Source of the DNA: Bacteroidaceae bacterium
GTDB taxonomy: Bacteria; Bacteroidota; Bacteroidia; Bacteroidales; Bacteroidaceae
NCBI GenBank assembly: GCA_017407905.1
Contig: JAFQVS010000052.1
Location: 1 to 39,372 of the forward strand
Direction: 5' to 3'
Length of the DNA stretch: 39,372 nt
The notes beneath the pieces were generated by a model. That model made no database searches and was not told the DNA's origin. It saw only the letters and a program-made list of their open reading frames with translations. The translations under genes and the position numbers were made by a program. Shown here piece after piece: positions 16,419-24,891 of the stretch; the first letter of the stretch is position 1, and each line of letters starts with the position of its first letter.

Positions 16419-17561
16419 TCAATTGCGTGGCACAAGATGGGGGATTTTAAGCTCGGTTCCAATTTCGAGCTTGTTATAATCCTTAATATTATTATAATGA
16501 ACAATATAGGGCCACAGACGCTTGTCGTTAAAATATTTAAGCGATATTTTTGTGAGTGTCTCGTCGAGGCCTATGCGGTGCTGTGTCATTGTGCCTGCCG
16601 TGCGATAAATTGTTGTGTCTTTTATTGTTATTTGCGAGAGTGGCAGAGCGCTCATCTGCTCGACAAGGATAAACTCCTTTATCGTCTCGCTCGGTGGGGC
16701 CGCCACTGCAATTGTGTCGGGTTGCGGGGCCTGCTGCTGAACGATTTTTTCTGCAACGAGGGGACGGGTGGGCTCTTCTTTGTCGCTTTTGTTACCTCGC
16801 AAGATAACAAAGAGCACTAACGATAATACTACTATTATAAATAAGGTATAGAATATTGTTTTTACAGGGCTCTTTTTTGTTTCGGCGGCGGGAGTTTCTT
16901 TAGCGTCGGCCTTTTTTTCAGCGGGCGCGGGAGTTTCCTCTGGCGCCTTTGTGGCGGGCGCGGGCAATTCTTCAGTATCCTCTGCGACGGGTGCGGGAGT
17001 TTCCTTAGTACCCTCTGTGGCGGGCGCGGGAGTTTCCTCGGGCGCCTCTGTGGCGGGAGCGGGAGTTTCCTCGGGCGCCTCCGTGGCGGGAGCGGGCGAT
17101 TCTTCAGTATCCTCTGCGACGGGCGCGGGAGTTTCCTCGGCTGCCTCCGTGGCGGGCGCGGGCGATTCCTCGGGCGCCTCTGTGGCGGGCGCGAGCGATT
17201 CTTCCGACGTTATTTCTTCCGTTACATCGTCGGTATAATCATCGTCAACCTCAACAGGCTCGAACATTGCAAAGGGCTGATTAACATTATCTTTTAACGT
17301 GTCGGCCGGAAGAAAAGTCAATTTTCGATGTCCTTTTATCTCAATTTTCTCGCCCGTATTTACATTCACACTGCCACGGCTTGCAACATCCACCATCTTA
17401 AATGTTCCGAGGCCGTTAATCTTTACAATGCCGTCGCTTTCGAGCCCCTCTACCAAAATATCGAAAAATGCCTTTGTAAAATTATCGGCTTTTGTTGCCG
17501 AAATATTACACTGCTTTGCGAGCAGGGCACTAAAATCGGAATGATTCAATTTTGCATCCAT
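16419..17561 (-). CDS. HU-like domain + 11-residue repeats + TM + LysM protein
   Basis: In this 380-residue protein, residues 1-97 are a HU/IHF-type domain (FSALLAKQCNISATKADNFT; KINGLGTFKMVD; NVNTGEKIEIKGHRKLTF). An acidic stretch is followed by about nine 11-residue repeats (xPAPATEAPEE type, 122-215), a basic segment, one membrane helix (about 235-254, IFYTLFIIVVLSLVLFVIL) and a C-terminal LysM domain (about 328-377, HRIGLDETLTKISLKYFND ... LKIP). The order suggests a DNA-binding domain in the cytoplasm and a peptidoglycan-binding domain in the periplasm. Topology and DNA binding are inferred. It starts 5 bases after a normal HU gene and ends the lepA-ftsY-rimO-hup cluster. Confidence 0.85.
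   Translation of the reverse strand: MDAKLNHSDFSALLAKQCNISATKADNFTKAFFDILVEGLESDGIVKINGLGTFKMVDVASRGSVNVNTGEKIEIKGHRKLTFLPADTLKDNVNQPFAMFEPVEVDDDYTDDVTEEITSEESLAPATEAPEESPAPATEAAEETPAPVAEDTEESPAPATEAPEETPAPATEAPEETPAPATEGTKETPAPVAEDTEELPAPATKAPEETPAPAEKKADAKETPAAETKKSPVKTIFYTLFIIVVLSLVLFVILRGNKSDKEEPTRPLVAEKIVQQQAPQPDTIAVAAPPSETIKEFILVEQMSALPLSQITIKDTTIYRTAGTMTQHRIGLDETLTKISLKYFNDKRLWPYIVHYNNIKDYNKLEIGTELKIPHLVPRN
16917..17198 (-). repeat. 33-bp minisatellite encoding 11-residue Pro/Ala/Glu repeats
   Basis: About eight full and one partial 33-bp units in the HU-LysM gene encode variants of SPAPATEAPEE. A higher-order pattern is visible: the three-unit set TPAPVAEDTEE, xPAPATxAPEE, TPAPA occurs twice, which suggests a multi-unit duplication. 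Changes in copy number would keep the frame. Confidence 0.85.
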
Positions 17562-17566
17562 ACTCC

Positions 17567-17851
17567 CTACTCTTCTGTCTCTTTGAATTTATCTTTCATT
17601 TTCGCACTCGGACGGAAAGAGGGTACAATCTTGGGCGGGATTAACATACGCTGACCCGTTTTTGGGTTGACAGATATTCGCTCGCGGCGCATTTTCACCT
17701 CGAACACTCCGAATCCCGAGATATTTATCTGGTCGTTCTCTTTCAGCCTGTCGGTGAGTTCCTCGATAAGCCCCTCGACAGTTGCCGAAGCCTCGGCCAC
17801 CGACATTTTGCTGCGCTGAGCCAATTTACTGATAAATTCTTTGTTATTCAT
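17567..17851 (-). CDS. HU family DNA-binding protein
   Basis: This 94-residue protein is a canonical HU/IHF chain: EFISKLAQRSKMSVAEA, the helix-turn, NISGFGVFEVKMRRERISV and the beta-arm tip NPKTGQRMLIPPK. The C-terminus is basic then acidic. It would act as a dimer on the nucleoid. It sits between rimO (28 bases upstream) and the HU-LysM gene (5 bases downstream), so the two HU-type proteins are probably made from the same messenger. Confidence 0.95.
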   Translation of the reverse strand: MNNKEFISKLAQRSKMSVAEASATVEGLIEELTDRLKENDQINISGFGVFEVKMRRERISVNPKTGQRMLIPPKIVPSFRPSAKMKDKFKETEE

Positions 17852-17879
17852 TTTACATTTTCTCTTTTAATCCACACAA

Positions 17880-19178
17880 TCAGAGCACTTTACCCATAAG
17901 GTCAAATTCTGTGGCATCCTCTATTCGCACATTGTAGAATGCGCCTATTTTCAGCTCGCAGTCGGCAACGGGCACAAGTACCTCGGTATCGACGTCGGGC
18001 GAGTCAAACTCGGTGCGTCCTATGTAATATTCCCCCTCGATGCGGTCGATAATTGTCTTGAATGTCTTTCCAACCTTCTCGTCGTTGAGCTTCGACGATA
18101 TTCTTTGCTGAATATCCATCAGGCGGTCGAGGCGCTCTTGTTTCTTTTTGCGCGATACGCTGTCGCGGTAGTTGAGGGCGGCGTATGTGCCATCCTCCTC
18201 GCTGTATGCAAAGGCCCCCAGACGGTCGAATTTTGCCCATTTTACAAACTCGACGAGCTCCTCGAATTCTTTTTCGGTCTCACCGGGAAAGCCCACCATC
18301 ATTGTCGTTCGCAGACAAATTCCGGGAACCTCGGCACGCATTCTTTCGACAAGAGCGTATGTCTCTTCTTTTGTTACGTGTCGCAACATTTTCTTTAGAA
18401 TCTTTGTGCTCACGTGCTGGAGGGCAATATCAAGATATTTGCACACATTATCCCTTGTGCGCATCACCCGCAGAAGGTCGTAGGGGAAATTCGACGGATA
18501 GGCATAGTGCAGACGAATCCACTCGACACCCTCAATATCCGATATTTTCTCGACAAGCTCGGCAATGCTCTGTTTTTTGTATAAATCGACGCCGTAGTAT
18601 GTAAGTTCCTGAGCTATAATCTGAAACTCTTTTACTCCCTGCGACACAAGATAGCGCACCTCGTCGAGAATCTCTTCCATTGGGCGCGATACGTGGCTGC
18701 CTGTGATGATGGGAATTGCGCAGTAGGCGCAACGGCGGTTGCACCCCTCGGAGATTTTCAAAAAGGCATAGTGTCCGGGGGTTGTAATTACACGCTCGTT
18801 GGCTATCTGTGAGCTGTACTCCTTTTTAAGGTCGGATAAAAGCTCGTTCCAATTGAATTTTCCATAAAAATGGTCAACCTGCGAAATTTCCTCGCGAAGC
18901 TCGTCAAGATAGCGCTCCGAGAGGCATCCCATCACATAGAGACGCTCAAGGTCGCCCTGCTCCTTACGCTGACAAAATTCCAGAATCATATTTATTGACT
19001 CCTCTTTTGCATCGCCAATGAATCCGCAGGTATTTATCACCGCAATTGCTCCGCAGGGCTCGTCGGTGTCGTGCGTAACCTCGTAACCGCACTCCTGAAG
19101 CTGACGCATAAGATGCTCGGAATCGACAAGATTCTTCGAGCATCCCATTGTTATTATATCTACTCTGTTCTTTATCAT
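17880..19178 (-). CDS. rimO: Ribosomal protein S12 methylthiotransferase RimO
   Basis: This 432-residue protein is a radical-SAM methylthiotransferase. The N-terminal UPF0004 domain has Cys13 (MGCSKNLVDSEHLM), Cys51 and Cys85. The radical SAM cluster is Cys146/150/153 (CNRRCAYC). A C-terminal TRAM domain follows. The MGCSKN form of the first motif separates RimO from MiaB. RimO puts a methylthio group on the aspartate of ribosomal protein S12. The frame also offers an ATG at 19205, but this would overlap ftsY; the ATG at 19178 gives MIKNRVDIITMGCSKN and a 4-base gap. Confidence 0.95.
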   Translation of the reverse strand: MIKNRVDIITMGCSKNLVDSEHLMRQLQECGYEVTHDTDEPCGAIAVINTCGFIGDAKEESINMILEFCQRKEQGDLERLYVMGCLSERYLDELREEISQVDHFYGKFNWNELLSDLKKEYSSQIANERVITTPGHYAFLKISEGCNRRCAYCAIPIITGSHVSRPMEEILDEVRYLVSQGVKEFQIIAQELTYYGVDLYKKQSIAELVEKISDIEGVEWIRLHYAYPSNFPYDLLRVMRTRDNVCKYLDIALQHVSTKILKKMLRHVTKEETYALVERMRAEVPGICLRTTMMVGFPGETEKEFEELVEFVKWAKFDRLGAFAYSEEDGTYAALNYRDSVSRKKKQERLDRLMDIQQRISSKLNDEKVGKTFKTIIDRIEGEYYIGRTEFDSPDVDTEVLVPVADCELKIGAFYNVRIEDATEFDLMGKVL

Positions 19179-19182
19179 TTGT

Positions 19183-20136
19183 TTATCCAAAGAGTGAATC
19201 GACAAATTCCATACGATTGAACACCTGAAGATGCTCCATTCCCTCGCCCAATCCGATGTACTTTACAGGTATTTTGAATTGGTCGCTTATGCCAATTACG
19301 ACGCCACCTTTTGCCGTACCGTCGAGTTTTGTTATTGCAAGCGCCGTTACCTCTGTTGCCTTTGTAAATTGCTTGGCCTGCTCAAAGGCATTCTGTCCGG
19401 TCGAGCCATCGAGCACCAAAAGCACCTCGTTAGGGGCGTCGGGAAGCACCTTTTTCATCACATTTTTTATTTTTGTAAGCTCGTTCATAAGGCCCACCTT
19501 ATTGTGCAGACGTCCGGCAGTGTCGATAATCACAACGTCGGCATTGTTGGCCACGGCCGAGGAGAGCGTGTCGAATGCCACCGAGGCGGGGTCGGAACCC
19601 ATATTCTGCTTTACGACGGGAACGTCGGCGCGACGGCCCCACTCGACAAGCTGCTCGACGGCCGCTGCGCGGAACGTGTCGGCTGCACCAAGATAGACTT
19701 TTTTTCCGGCCTTTTTAAATTGGTGGGCCAATTTTCCGATTGTCGTGGTCTTTCCCACTCCGTTCACTCCAACGACCATAATCACGTGGGGCTTTCCGGG
19801 GGTTGTGGGAATATCGAATGAGCCGCTGTCCTCGGTGTTATTCTCCATAAGCAGGGCTGCAATCTCCTCCTTCAAAAGTAGGTTAAGCTCTTTTGTGTTC
19901 ATAAATTTGTCGCGTGCGGCACGAGCCTGTATGCGCTCTATGATTTTGAGTGTCGTCTCGACACCTACGTCCGAGGTTACAAGCACCTCTTCGAGGTTGT
20001 CGAGTACATCATCGTCTATTTGTGTTTTTCCTACTATTGCGCGGGCAATTTTACCAAAAACACTCTCTTTGGTCTTTGACAATCCTTGGTCAAGAACCTC
20101 TTTCTTATCTTTTGTAAAAAAACTAAAAAATCCCAT
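19183..20136 (-). CDS. ftsY: Signal recognition particle receptor FtsY
   Basis: This 317-residue SRP-type GTPase has an NG domain with G1 GVNGVGKTT (123-131), the insertion motif GAADTFRAAAVEQL, G3 IIDTAGR and TKLDGTAKGG. The acidic A domain of enterobacterial FtsY is absent, as in other Bacteroidetes. It docks the ribosome-SRP complex at the membrane translocon. It lies 18 bases after lepA and 4 bases before rimO, so these are probably in one operon. Confidence 0.96.
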   Translation of the reverse strand: MGFFSFFTKDKKEVLDQGLSKTKESVFGKIARAIVGKTQIDDDVLDNLEEVLVTSDVGVETTLKIIERIQARAARDKFMNTKELNLLLKEEIAALLMENNTEDSGSFDIPTTPGKPHVIMVVGVNGVGKTTTIGKLAHQFKKAGKKVYLGAADTFRAAAVEQLVEWGRRADVPVVKQNMGSDPASVAFDTLSSAVANNADVVIIDTAGRLHNKVGLMNELTKIKNVMKKVLPDAPNEVLLVLDGSTGQNAFEQAKQFTKATEVTALAITKLDGTAKGGVVIGISDQFKIPVKYIGLGEGMEHLQVFNRMEFVDSLFG

Positions 20137-20154
20137 AGTAATAAATTTAATAAT

Positions 20155-21936
20155 TTAATCGAGTTTAAGTACTGCAAGGAAGGCCTTCTGTGGCACCTCG
20201 ACGTTGCCTATCTGCTTCATACGTTTTTTACCTTTTTTCTGTTTTTCGAGTAGTTTGCGCTTACGCGATACGTCGCCTCCGTAACATTTTGCCGTTACGT
20301 CCTTGCGCACCTGTTTTATTGTCTCGCGGGCAATGATTTTTGTGCCTATTGCCGCCTGAAGCGCAACGTCGAATTGTTGACGGGGGATAAGGTCGCGCAG
20401 CTTCTCGCACATCTGACGGCCGAGGCCATAGGCATTATCGACGTGTGTGAGTGTCGAGAGTGCATCGACGGGCTCGCCATTGAGCAGAATGTCGAGTTTT
20501 ATTAGCTTCGAGGCGCGGAACCCTGCCGGATGGTAGTCGAACGAGGCGTAACCCTTTGAGATACTCTTGAGCTTGTCATAAAAATCTATCACAATCTCGC
20601 CCAACGGCAATAGGAAGCTAATATCCACTCGGTTACCGGTAATAAAATCTTGTCTCTGAAGCTCGCCGCGCTTGCCCAGACACAGCGTCATAATGGGGCC
20701 GATGTACTCGGCGCGGGTGATTATGCTGGCCTGAATGTAGGGTTCCTCGATGTGGTCAATCAGTGTCTGGTCGGGCATTCCTCCGGGATTATGAACCTCT
20801 TGCACGCCGCCCTGCTTATCGTAAACCATATACGATACGTTGGGCACGGTGGTAATTACGCTCATATCAAACTCGCGGTCGAGGCGCTCTTGCACAATCT
20901 CCATATGCAGAAGCCCCAAAAATCCGCATCGGAATCCGAATCCGAGTGCTGCCGACGACTCGGGGGTGAATGTCAGCGAGGCATCGTTCAGCTGCAATTT
21001 TTCGAGCGAGGCGCGCAAGTCCTCGTAGTCCTCTGCGTCGATGGGATAGACGCCGGCAAAGACCATCGGCTTAACCTCCTCGAATCCTGCAATTGCCGAT
21101 GAACAGGGACGGCTTATGTGGGTAATTGTATCACCCACTTTTACCTCGCGCGAGGTCTTTATTCCCGAAATAATATATCCTACGTCGCCCGTGCGCAGCT
21201 CGTCGCGCGGCGATAGTTCCATTTTCAGCACTCCCACCTCGTCGGCGTCGTACTCCTTGCCCGTATTAAAGAATTTCACCTTATCGCCCTTGCGAATAAC
21301 GCCGTTGACAACCTTAAAATAGGCTATAATGCCACGGAACGAGTTAAACACCGAGTCGAAAATTAGCGCCTGAAGAGGAGCCTCCTCGTCGCCTTTAGGT
21401 GCGGGGATACGCTCAATAACAGCCGCAAGAATCTCATCGACGCCCATTCCCGTCTTTCCCGATGCCTCGATAATATCGTCTCTGTCGCAACCGATAAGAT
21501 CGACAATCTCGTCCTTAACCTCCTCGGGCATTGCATTTATCATATCACATTTGTTGATGACGGGAATTATCTCAAGGTCTTGGTCGATGGCCATATAGAG
21601 GTTCGAGATTGTCTGTGCCTGAACGCCTTGCGTGGCATCAACCACCAACAGCGCACCCTCGCAGGCGGCGATTGAGCGCGACACCTCGTACGAAAAATCG
21701 ACGTGTCCCGGAGTGTCGATGAGGTTGAGTATATATTTTTCGCCCTTGTAGTTGTATTCCATCTGGATAGCGTGGCTCTTGATTGTGATTCCACGCTCCT
21801 TTTCAAGGTCCATATTGTCGAGCATCTGCCCCTCGGTTATCTTGATGGTCTGTGTATATTCGAGCAAACGGTCGGCAAGGGTCGATTTTCCGTGGTCGAT
21901 GTGAGCGATAATACAAAAATTTCTAATTTTCTTCAT
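20155..21936 (-). CDS. lepA: Elongation factor 4 (LepA)
   Basis: This 593-residue translational GTPase has G1 AHIDHGKST (11-19), the switch sequence [19 protein letters not shown] and NKCD, followed by the LepA-specific C-terminal domain ([29 protein letters not shown]). It is close to the usual 600 residues and complete. EF4 binds ribosomes and affects back-translocation or late steps of initiation and assembly. First gene of the cluster running to 16419. A TATCTTCG element lies 77 bases upstream. Confidence 0.97.
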   Translation of the reverse strand: MKKIRNFCIIAHIDHGKSTLADRLLEYTQTIKITEGQMLDNMDLEKERGITIKSHAIQMEYNYKGEKYILNLIDTPGHVDFSYEVSRSIAACEGALLVVDATQGVQAQTISNLYMAIDQDLEIIPVINKCDMINAMPEEVKDEIVDLIGCDRDDIIEASGKTGMGVDEILAAVIERIPAPKGDEEAPLQALIFDSVFNSFRGIIAYFKVVNGVIRKGDKVKFFNTGKEYDADEVGVLKMELSPRDELRTGDVGYIISGIKTSREVKVGDTITHISRPCSSAIAGFEEVKPMVFAGVYPIDAEDYEDLRASLEKLQLNDASLTFTPESSAALGFGFRCGFLGLLHMEIVQERLDREFDMSVITTVPNVSYMVYDKQGGVQEVHNPGGMPDQTLIDHIEEPYIQASIITRAEYIGPIMTLCLGKRGELQRQDFITGNRVDISFLLPLGEIVIDFYDKLKSISKGYASFDYHPAGFRASKLIKLDILLNGEPVDALSTLTHVDNAYGLGRQMCEKLRDLIPRQQFDVALQAAIGTKIIARETIKQVRKDVTAKCYGGDVSRKRKLLEKQKKGKKRMKQIGNVEVPQKAFLAVLKLD

Positions 21937-22012
21937 AATACTTTGTAGTCATTTTTTAAGGGCCGCAACCGCACTTTTTTGCGCACAAAAAGCCCATTTA
22001 CATTTTCAAGCG

Positions 22013-22020
22013 CGAAGATA
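22013..22020 (-). promoter_or_regulatory. -7 promoter element for the lepA operon
   Basis: TATCTTCGC on the minus strand, giving an expected leader of about 70 bases before lepA. The bases around 22030-22070 are nearly all A and T. No exact TTTG is seen at -33. Confidence 0.4.
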
Positions 22021-22123
22021 CGAATAAAAATCTAATTATTATTTATAATTTATTATTATATAATATAAAAAGTGAATCATTTTTTCCAAACGGCGCTCAA
22101 GAGAGAAACAACAAATAAGACAA

Positions 22124-22151
22124 ACAAGGCGGGCCTTAAGGCCCGCCTTGT
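22124..22151. terminator. Perfect palindromic terminator after the AsmA-family gene
   Basis: ACAAGGCGGGCC, loop TTAA, GGCCCGCCTTGT: a 12-bp perfect stem downstream of the stop codon at 22180, followed on the minus strand by a T-rich stretch. Confidence 0.85.
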
Positions 22152-22179
22152 AAACAAAATTCAGAATAATTAACTACAA

Positions 22180-24696
22180 TTATTTCTTTTTCTTGAATAA
22201 ATCCTTAGCCTTACCAAAGGCATCTTTCACGGCGTCAATTTTCTTCTCGGCCGAGCTTTTCGTTGTATCCGATGAAGCCTCACCCGACTTTCCTCCGAGC
22301 AGTTTGTCAATTGCACCTTCGGCCGCTTTTGCGGCTGCTTTTTTGGCGAGCGCCTCCATATCAATGCCAACCTTAGGCGATGTAAACGAGCCGCCGATGG
22401 TCATATCAACCGTGCCCAACTGCGAAAGTTTGCCAACCGATGCGGGCAGTGTAATCTCGCCGCGATAGTCGATTGTTTGGTCGAGGCCTGTCGAGCCCGA
22501 GAGTTTCATCGTACAATCTCCCATCTTGATATTAAAGGGCTTAGTATTTATTCTGCCGTCGTTTATTGTAAACTCAACATTAAGGTCTTTAACCTTTGTA
22601 TCCTTTAGCGAAGGCTTTTTTATAATGTCGGCCACCTGCTGAATAACAGTAACATTATTCAGGCTGAGGTCGCGTGTCGAGAGGGCACCGCTACCACTCA
22701 TAGTCTGCAACACGGGGCTCATTGTCTCATCGAGTTTTGTTGATATTTTCATATTACCCGAGAAACTACCGGTGAGGCCGTTGAATATCGGAGCCATCTT
22801 CTGCACCATATTAAGTTCCTTGTAAGCCTGCGCAAAGACAATGTTCGAGAGCTTAAATCCTGCGTCAAATTCGGGCTGAACGGCCTCGGTTGCTTTGTAA
22901 AAACCGTTTACCACAACATTTCCGCCCATTGTGTTCATTGAGAGGTTTTTCATATCAACTTTTCCGCCTTTCACAAGAAGCTCGCCTTTCATATCGACAA
23001 AAGTCATATTGTCGAACAAAACTTTTGCAAAATTGGCCTGCATTCTAAAGTCGATATTCTCGGGGACGTAAATAACGCCCATTGCAGCGGTATCCGCAGC
23101 AGCCTCGCTGCTGCGGGCAACGGCAGCCGTATCGGCCGACATAAAGTCGTTCAGATTAAAATTTTTGCTGCTGACATTGAGCGTACCTTTAAGCGTCGAG
23201 CCTTTGAGCGCATAGCCCATATAATTCTCGAATTTACTGTTCACTGTAACATCATTGTCGCCAATATTTACCGTTGTCTGACTGAGCTCAAGGTAACGAG
23301 GATTAAACGTAAGCACCGAGTTCTTTATGTCAACGTCGGGCATATCATCCATTTTAAGCAGCATATCATTGAGGCGCACACTACCCTGTGCCTTCACCTT
23401 ATCGTACTGCTCTTTTTCGATATACGCCATACATCCGCTGACGCTCATATCAGCATCAACAACACCGTTAAGCGCCATATTCTCAAGAGGATAAACATCC
23501 TTAATCTTTCCAAGATTGAGTTTACCTTTGGCCGAGGCGTCGAATTGCATATTGCTTATGGGTGTAAGCAACTTAACCGCCACGCTGAAGGGGTTGCCGG
23601 CCATTACAAAGCTGAGTGGCGCAACATCGACAACGGTTGCATCGAGCGAGCCACCGGGATTCTCGACCTTTGCGTTAATGTTAATTTTATTTACTCCCAT
23701 CGGCAGCGAGGGATATTGGAACATTGCATCCTTTACGTCGAACGCCACATTAAACTGCGGCACAATGCTGTCGCCCTTGAGGCTGCCTTTGGCCCACGCT
23801 GCGAGCGTTGCACGACCGTCGGTCTTTAGCCCCTCAAAATCCTTTGAATAGATTGCGGGAATAAGCGACAGTATCTCCTTGAATCCAATCTCGTTGCTGC
23901 CGAGTTTAATGTCCATATCAACGCCCTCGTCGGTGAGTGCCACCCAACCGTCAATTGCCGCCTTTATGGCATTCAGCTGCACGGAATTTTCGTTGAGGGT
24001 AAATTTATTATTTTCGAGGTCGGCGTCGATGTTCATATTTGCGGCGACGTGTGCACGGTTAAGAAAAGGCACACCGTCCATACTGAATGTTAGCGCCTCA
24101 AGAGCCGTCTCAAGGGCAAGCATTGTGCGTGCGCTTCCAAAGTCGCCCGAGCAGCTTACGTCCATATTCTCGACCTTTGCATACATATTGCTCAGGCGGT
24201 CGTCGTAAACAAGGTTAAAATCGCTGACAGTAAGCTGCTGCAATTTAATGCGGAAAGGCGACGACGCTGTATCGGTCGGCGCCTCCTCGACCTCGTCGGT
24301 GGGCTTCATCACATCCCAATTGACACTGCTGTCGGGCAGCACTATAGCATTGACCGACACCCTGTCGAGCAGCACTTTTTTAATATCGAAGCCCTCGTCG
24401 CCAAAGAGCGACATTATATTAACAGCCGCCGTTACCTCGCCCGCCGCCACAAGAGTATCGTTCCGGAATTGTCCGACGCCCTTAAGATAAAAATCTTCGA
24501 GTGTTACCGAAGCAAGCGGAAAATTGCTTATGAGACTAATATCGAGGCCTCCAAAATCGAACTCGGCATTGAGCATTTTATTGCCCTCTTCCTTTACCAA
24601 TGCCTCAATTTTATCTTTGAAAAGATAAGGCAGAGTAACCAATAAAAGCACGATTACAAGAAGAATCGTACCTGCAATTTTAAGAATCTTTTTCAT
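22180..24696 (-). CDS. AsmA-family inner-membrane-anchored protein
   Basis: This 838-residue protein has an N-terminal membrane anchor (about 5-27, ILKIAGTILLVIVLLLVTLPYLF) and a long beta-rich periplasmic body with the AsmA-like end (NGFYKATEAVQPEFDAGFKL; LSTRDLSLNNVTVIQQVADI; PFNIKMGDCTMKLSG). The C-terminus is helical and rich in lysine. AsmA-like proteins (AsmA, TamB, YhdP) are thought to form bridges for lipid or protein movement between the membranes. The frame continues upstream to 24762, but only the ATG at 24696 starts the normal MKKILK anchor. It is single, with its own terminator. Confidence 0.85.
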   Translation of the reverse strand: MKKILKIAGTILLVIVLLLVTLPYLFKDKIEALVKEEGNKMLNAEFDFGGLDISLISNFPLASVTLEDFYLKGVGQFRNDTLVAAGEVTAAVNIMSLFGDEGFDIKKVLLDRVSVNAIVLPDSSVNWDVMKPTDEVEEAPTDTASSPFRIKLQQLTVSDFNLVYDDRLSNMYAKVENMDVSCSGDFGSARTMLALETALEALTFSMDGVPFLNRAHVAANMNIDADLENNKFTLNENSVQLNAIKAAIDGWVALTDEGVDMDIKLGSNEIGFKEILSLIPAIYSKDFEGLKTDGRATLAAWAKGSLKGDSIVPQFNVAFDVKDAMFQYPSLPMGVNKININAKVENPGGSLDATVVDVAPLSFVMAGNPFSVAVKLLTPISNMQFDASAKGKLNLGKIKDVYPLENMALNGVVDADMSVSGCMAYIEKEQYDKVKAQGSVRLNDMLLKMDDMPDVDIKNSVLTFNPRYLELSQTTVNIGDNDVTVNSKFENYMGYALKGSTLKGTLNVSSKNFNLNDFMSADTAAVARSSEAAADTAAMGVIYVPENIDFRMQANFAKVLFDNMTFVDMKGELLVKGGKVDMKNLSMNTMGGNVVVNGFYKATEAVQPEFDAGFKLSNIVFAQAYKELNMVQKMAPIFNGLTGSFSGNMKISTKLDETMSPVLQTMSGSGALSTRDLSLNNVTVIQQVADIIKKPSLKDTKVKDLNVEFTINDGRINTKPFNIKMGDCTMKLSGSTGLDQTIDYRGEITLPASVGKLSQLGTVDMTIGGSFTSPKVGIDMEALAKKAAAKAAEGAIDKLLGGKSGEASSDTTKSSAEKKIDAVKDAFGKAKDLFKKKK

Positions 24697-24826
24697 TGTA
24701 TGTAATTTGAATTTAGTATCATCGTACATATTTTTTTTGATAAAAAATAGCAAGAAACGCAAAATTTAATTTAGCGTTTACCACATAGAATGCAGTCTAT
24801 TTTCGCACGTTTACAGCAAAAATAAT

Positions 24827-24875
24827 AAAAAAACCGAAACGCCCTTACATATATGTAAAAGAATTTCGGTTTTTT
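24827..24875. terminator. Terminator after the hexosaminidase gene
   Basis: AAAAAACCGAAA (24827-24838) pairs with TTTCGGTTTTTT (24864-24875) around an inner palindrome TTACATATATGTAA (24845-24858). Both strands end in a run of T, so it may work in either direction. Confidence 0.8.
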
Positions 24876-24891
24876 AATAAATTGGAAGCTG

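Noticed and set aside
16917..17198. CRISPR array
   Set aside because: The repeats are contiguous coding units without spacers; no cas gene is in the window.
16951..17238. Repetitive Gly/Ala/Ser open frame opposite the HU-LysM repeats
   Set aside because: It is the antisense reading of the 33-bp units.
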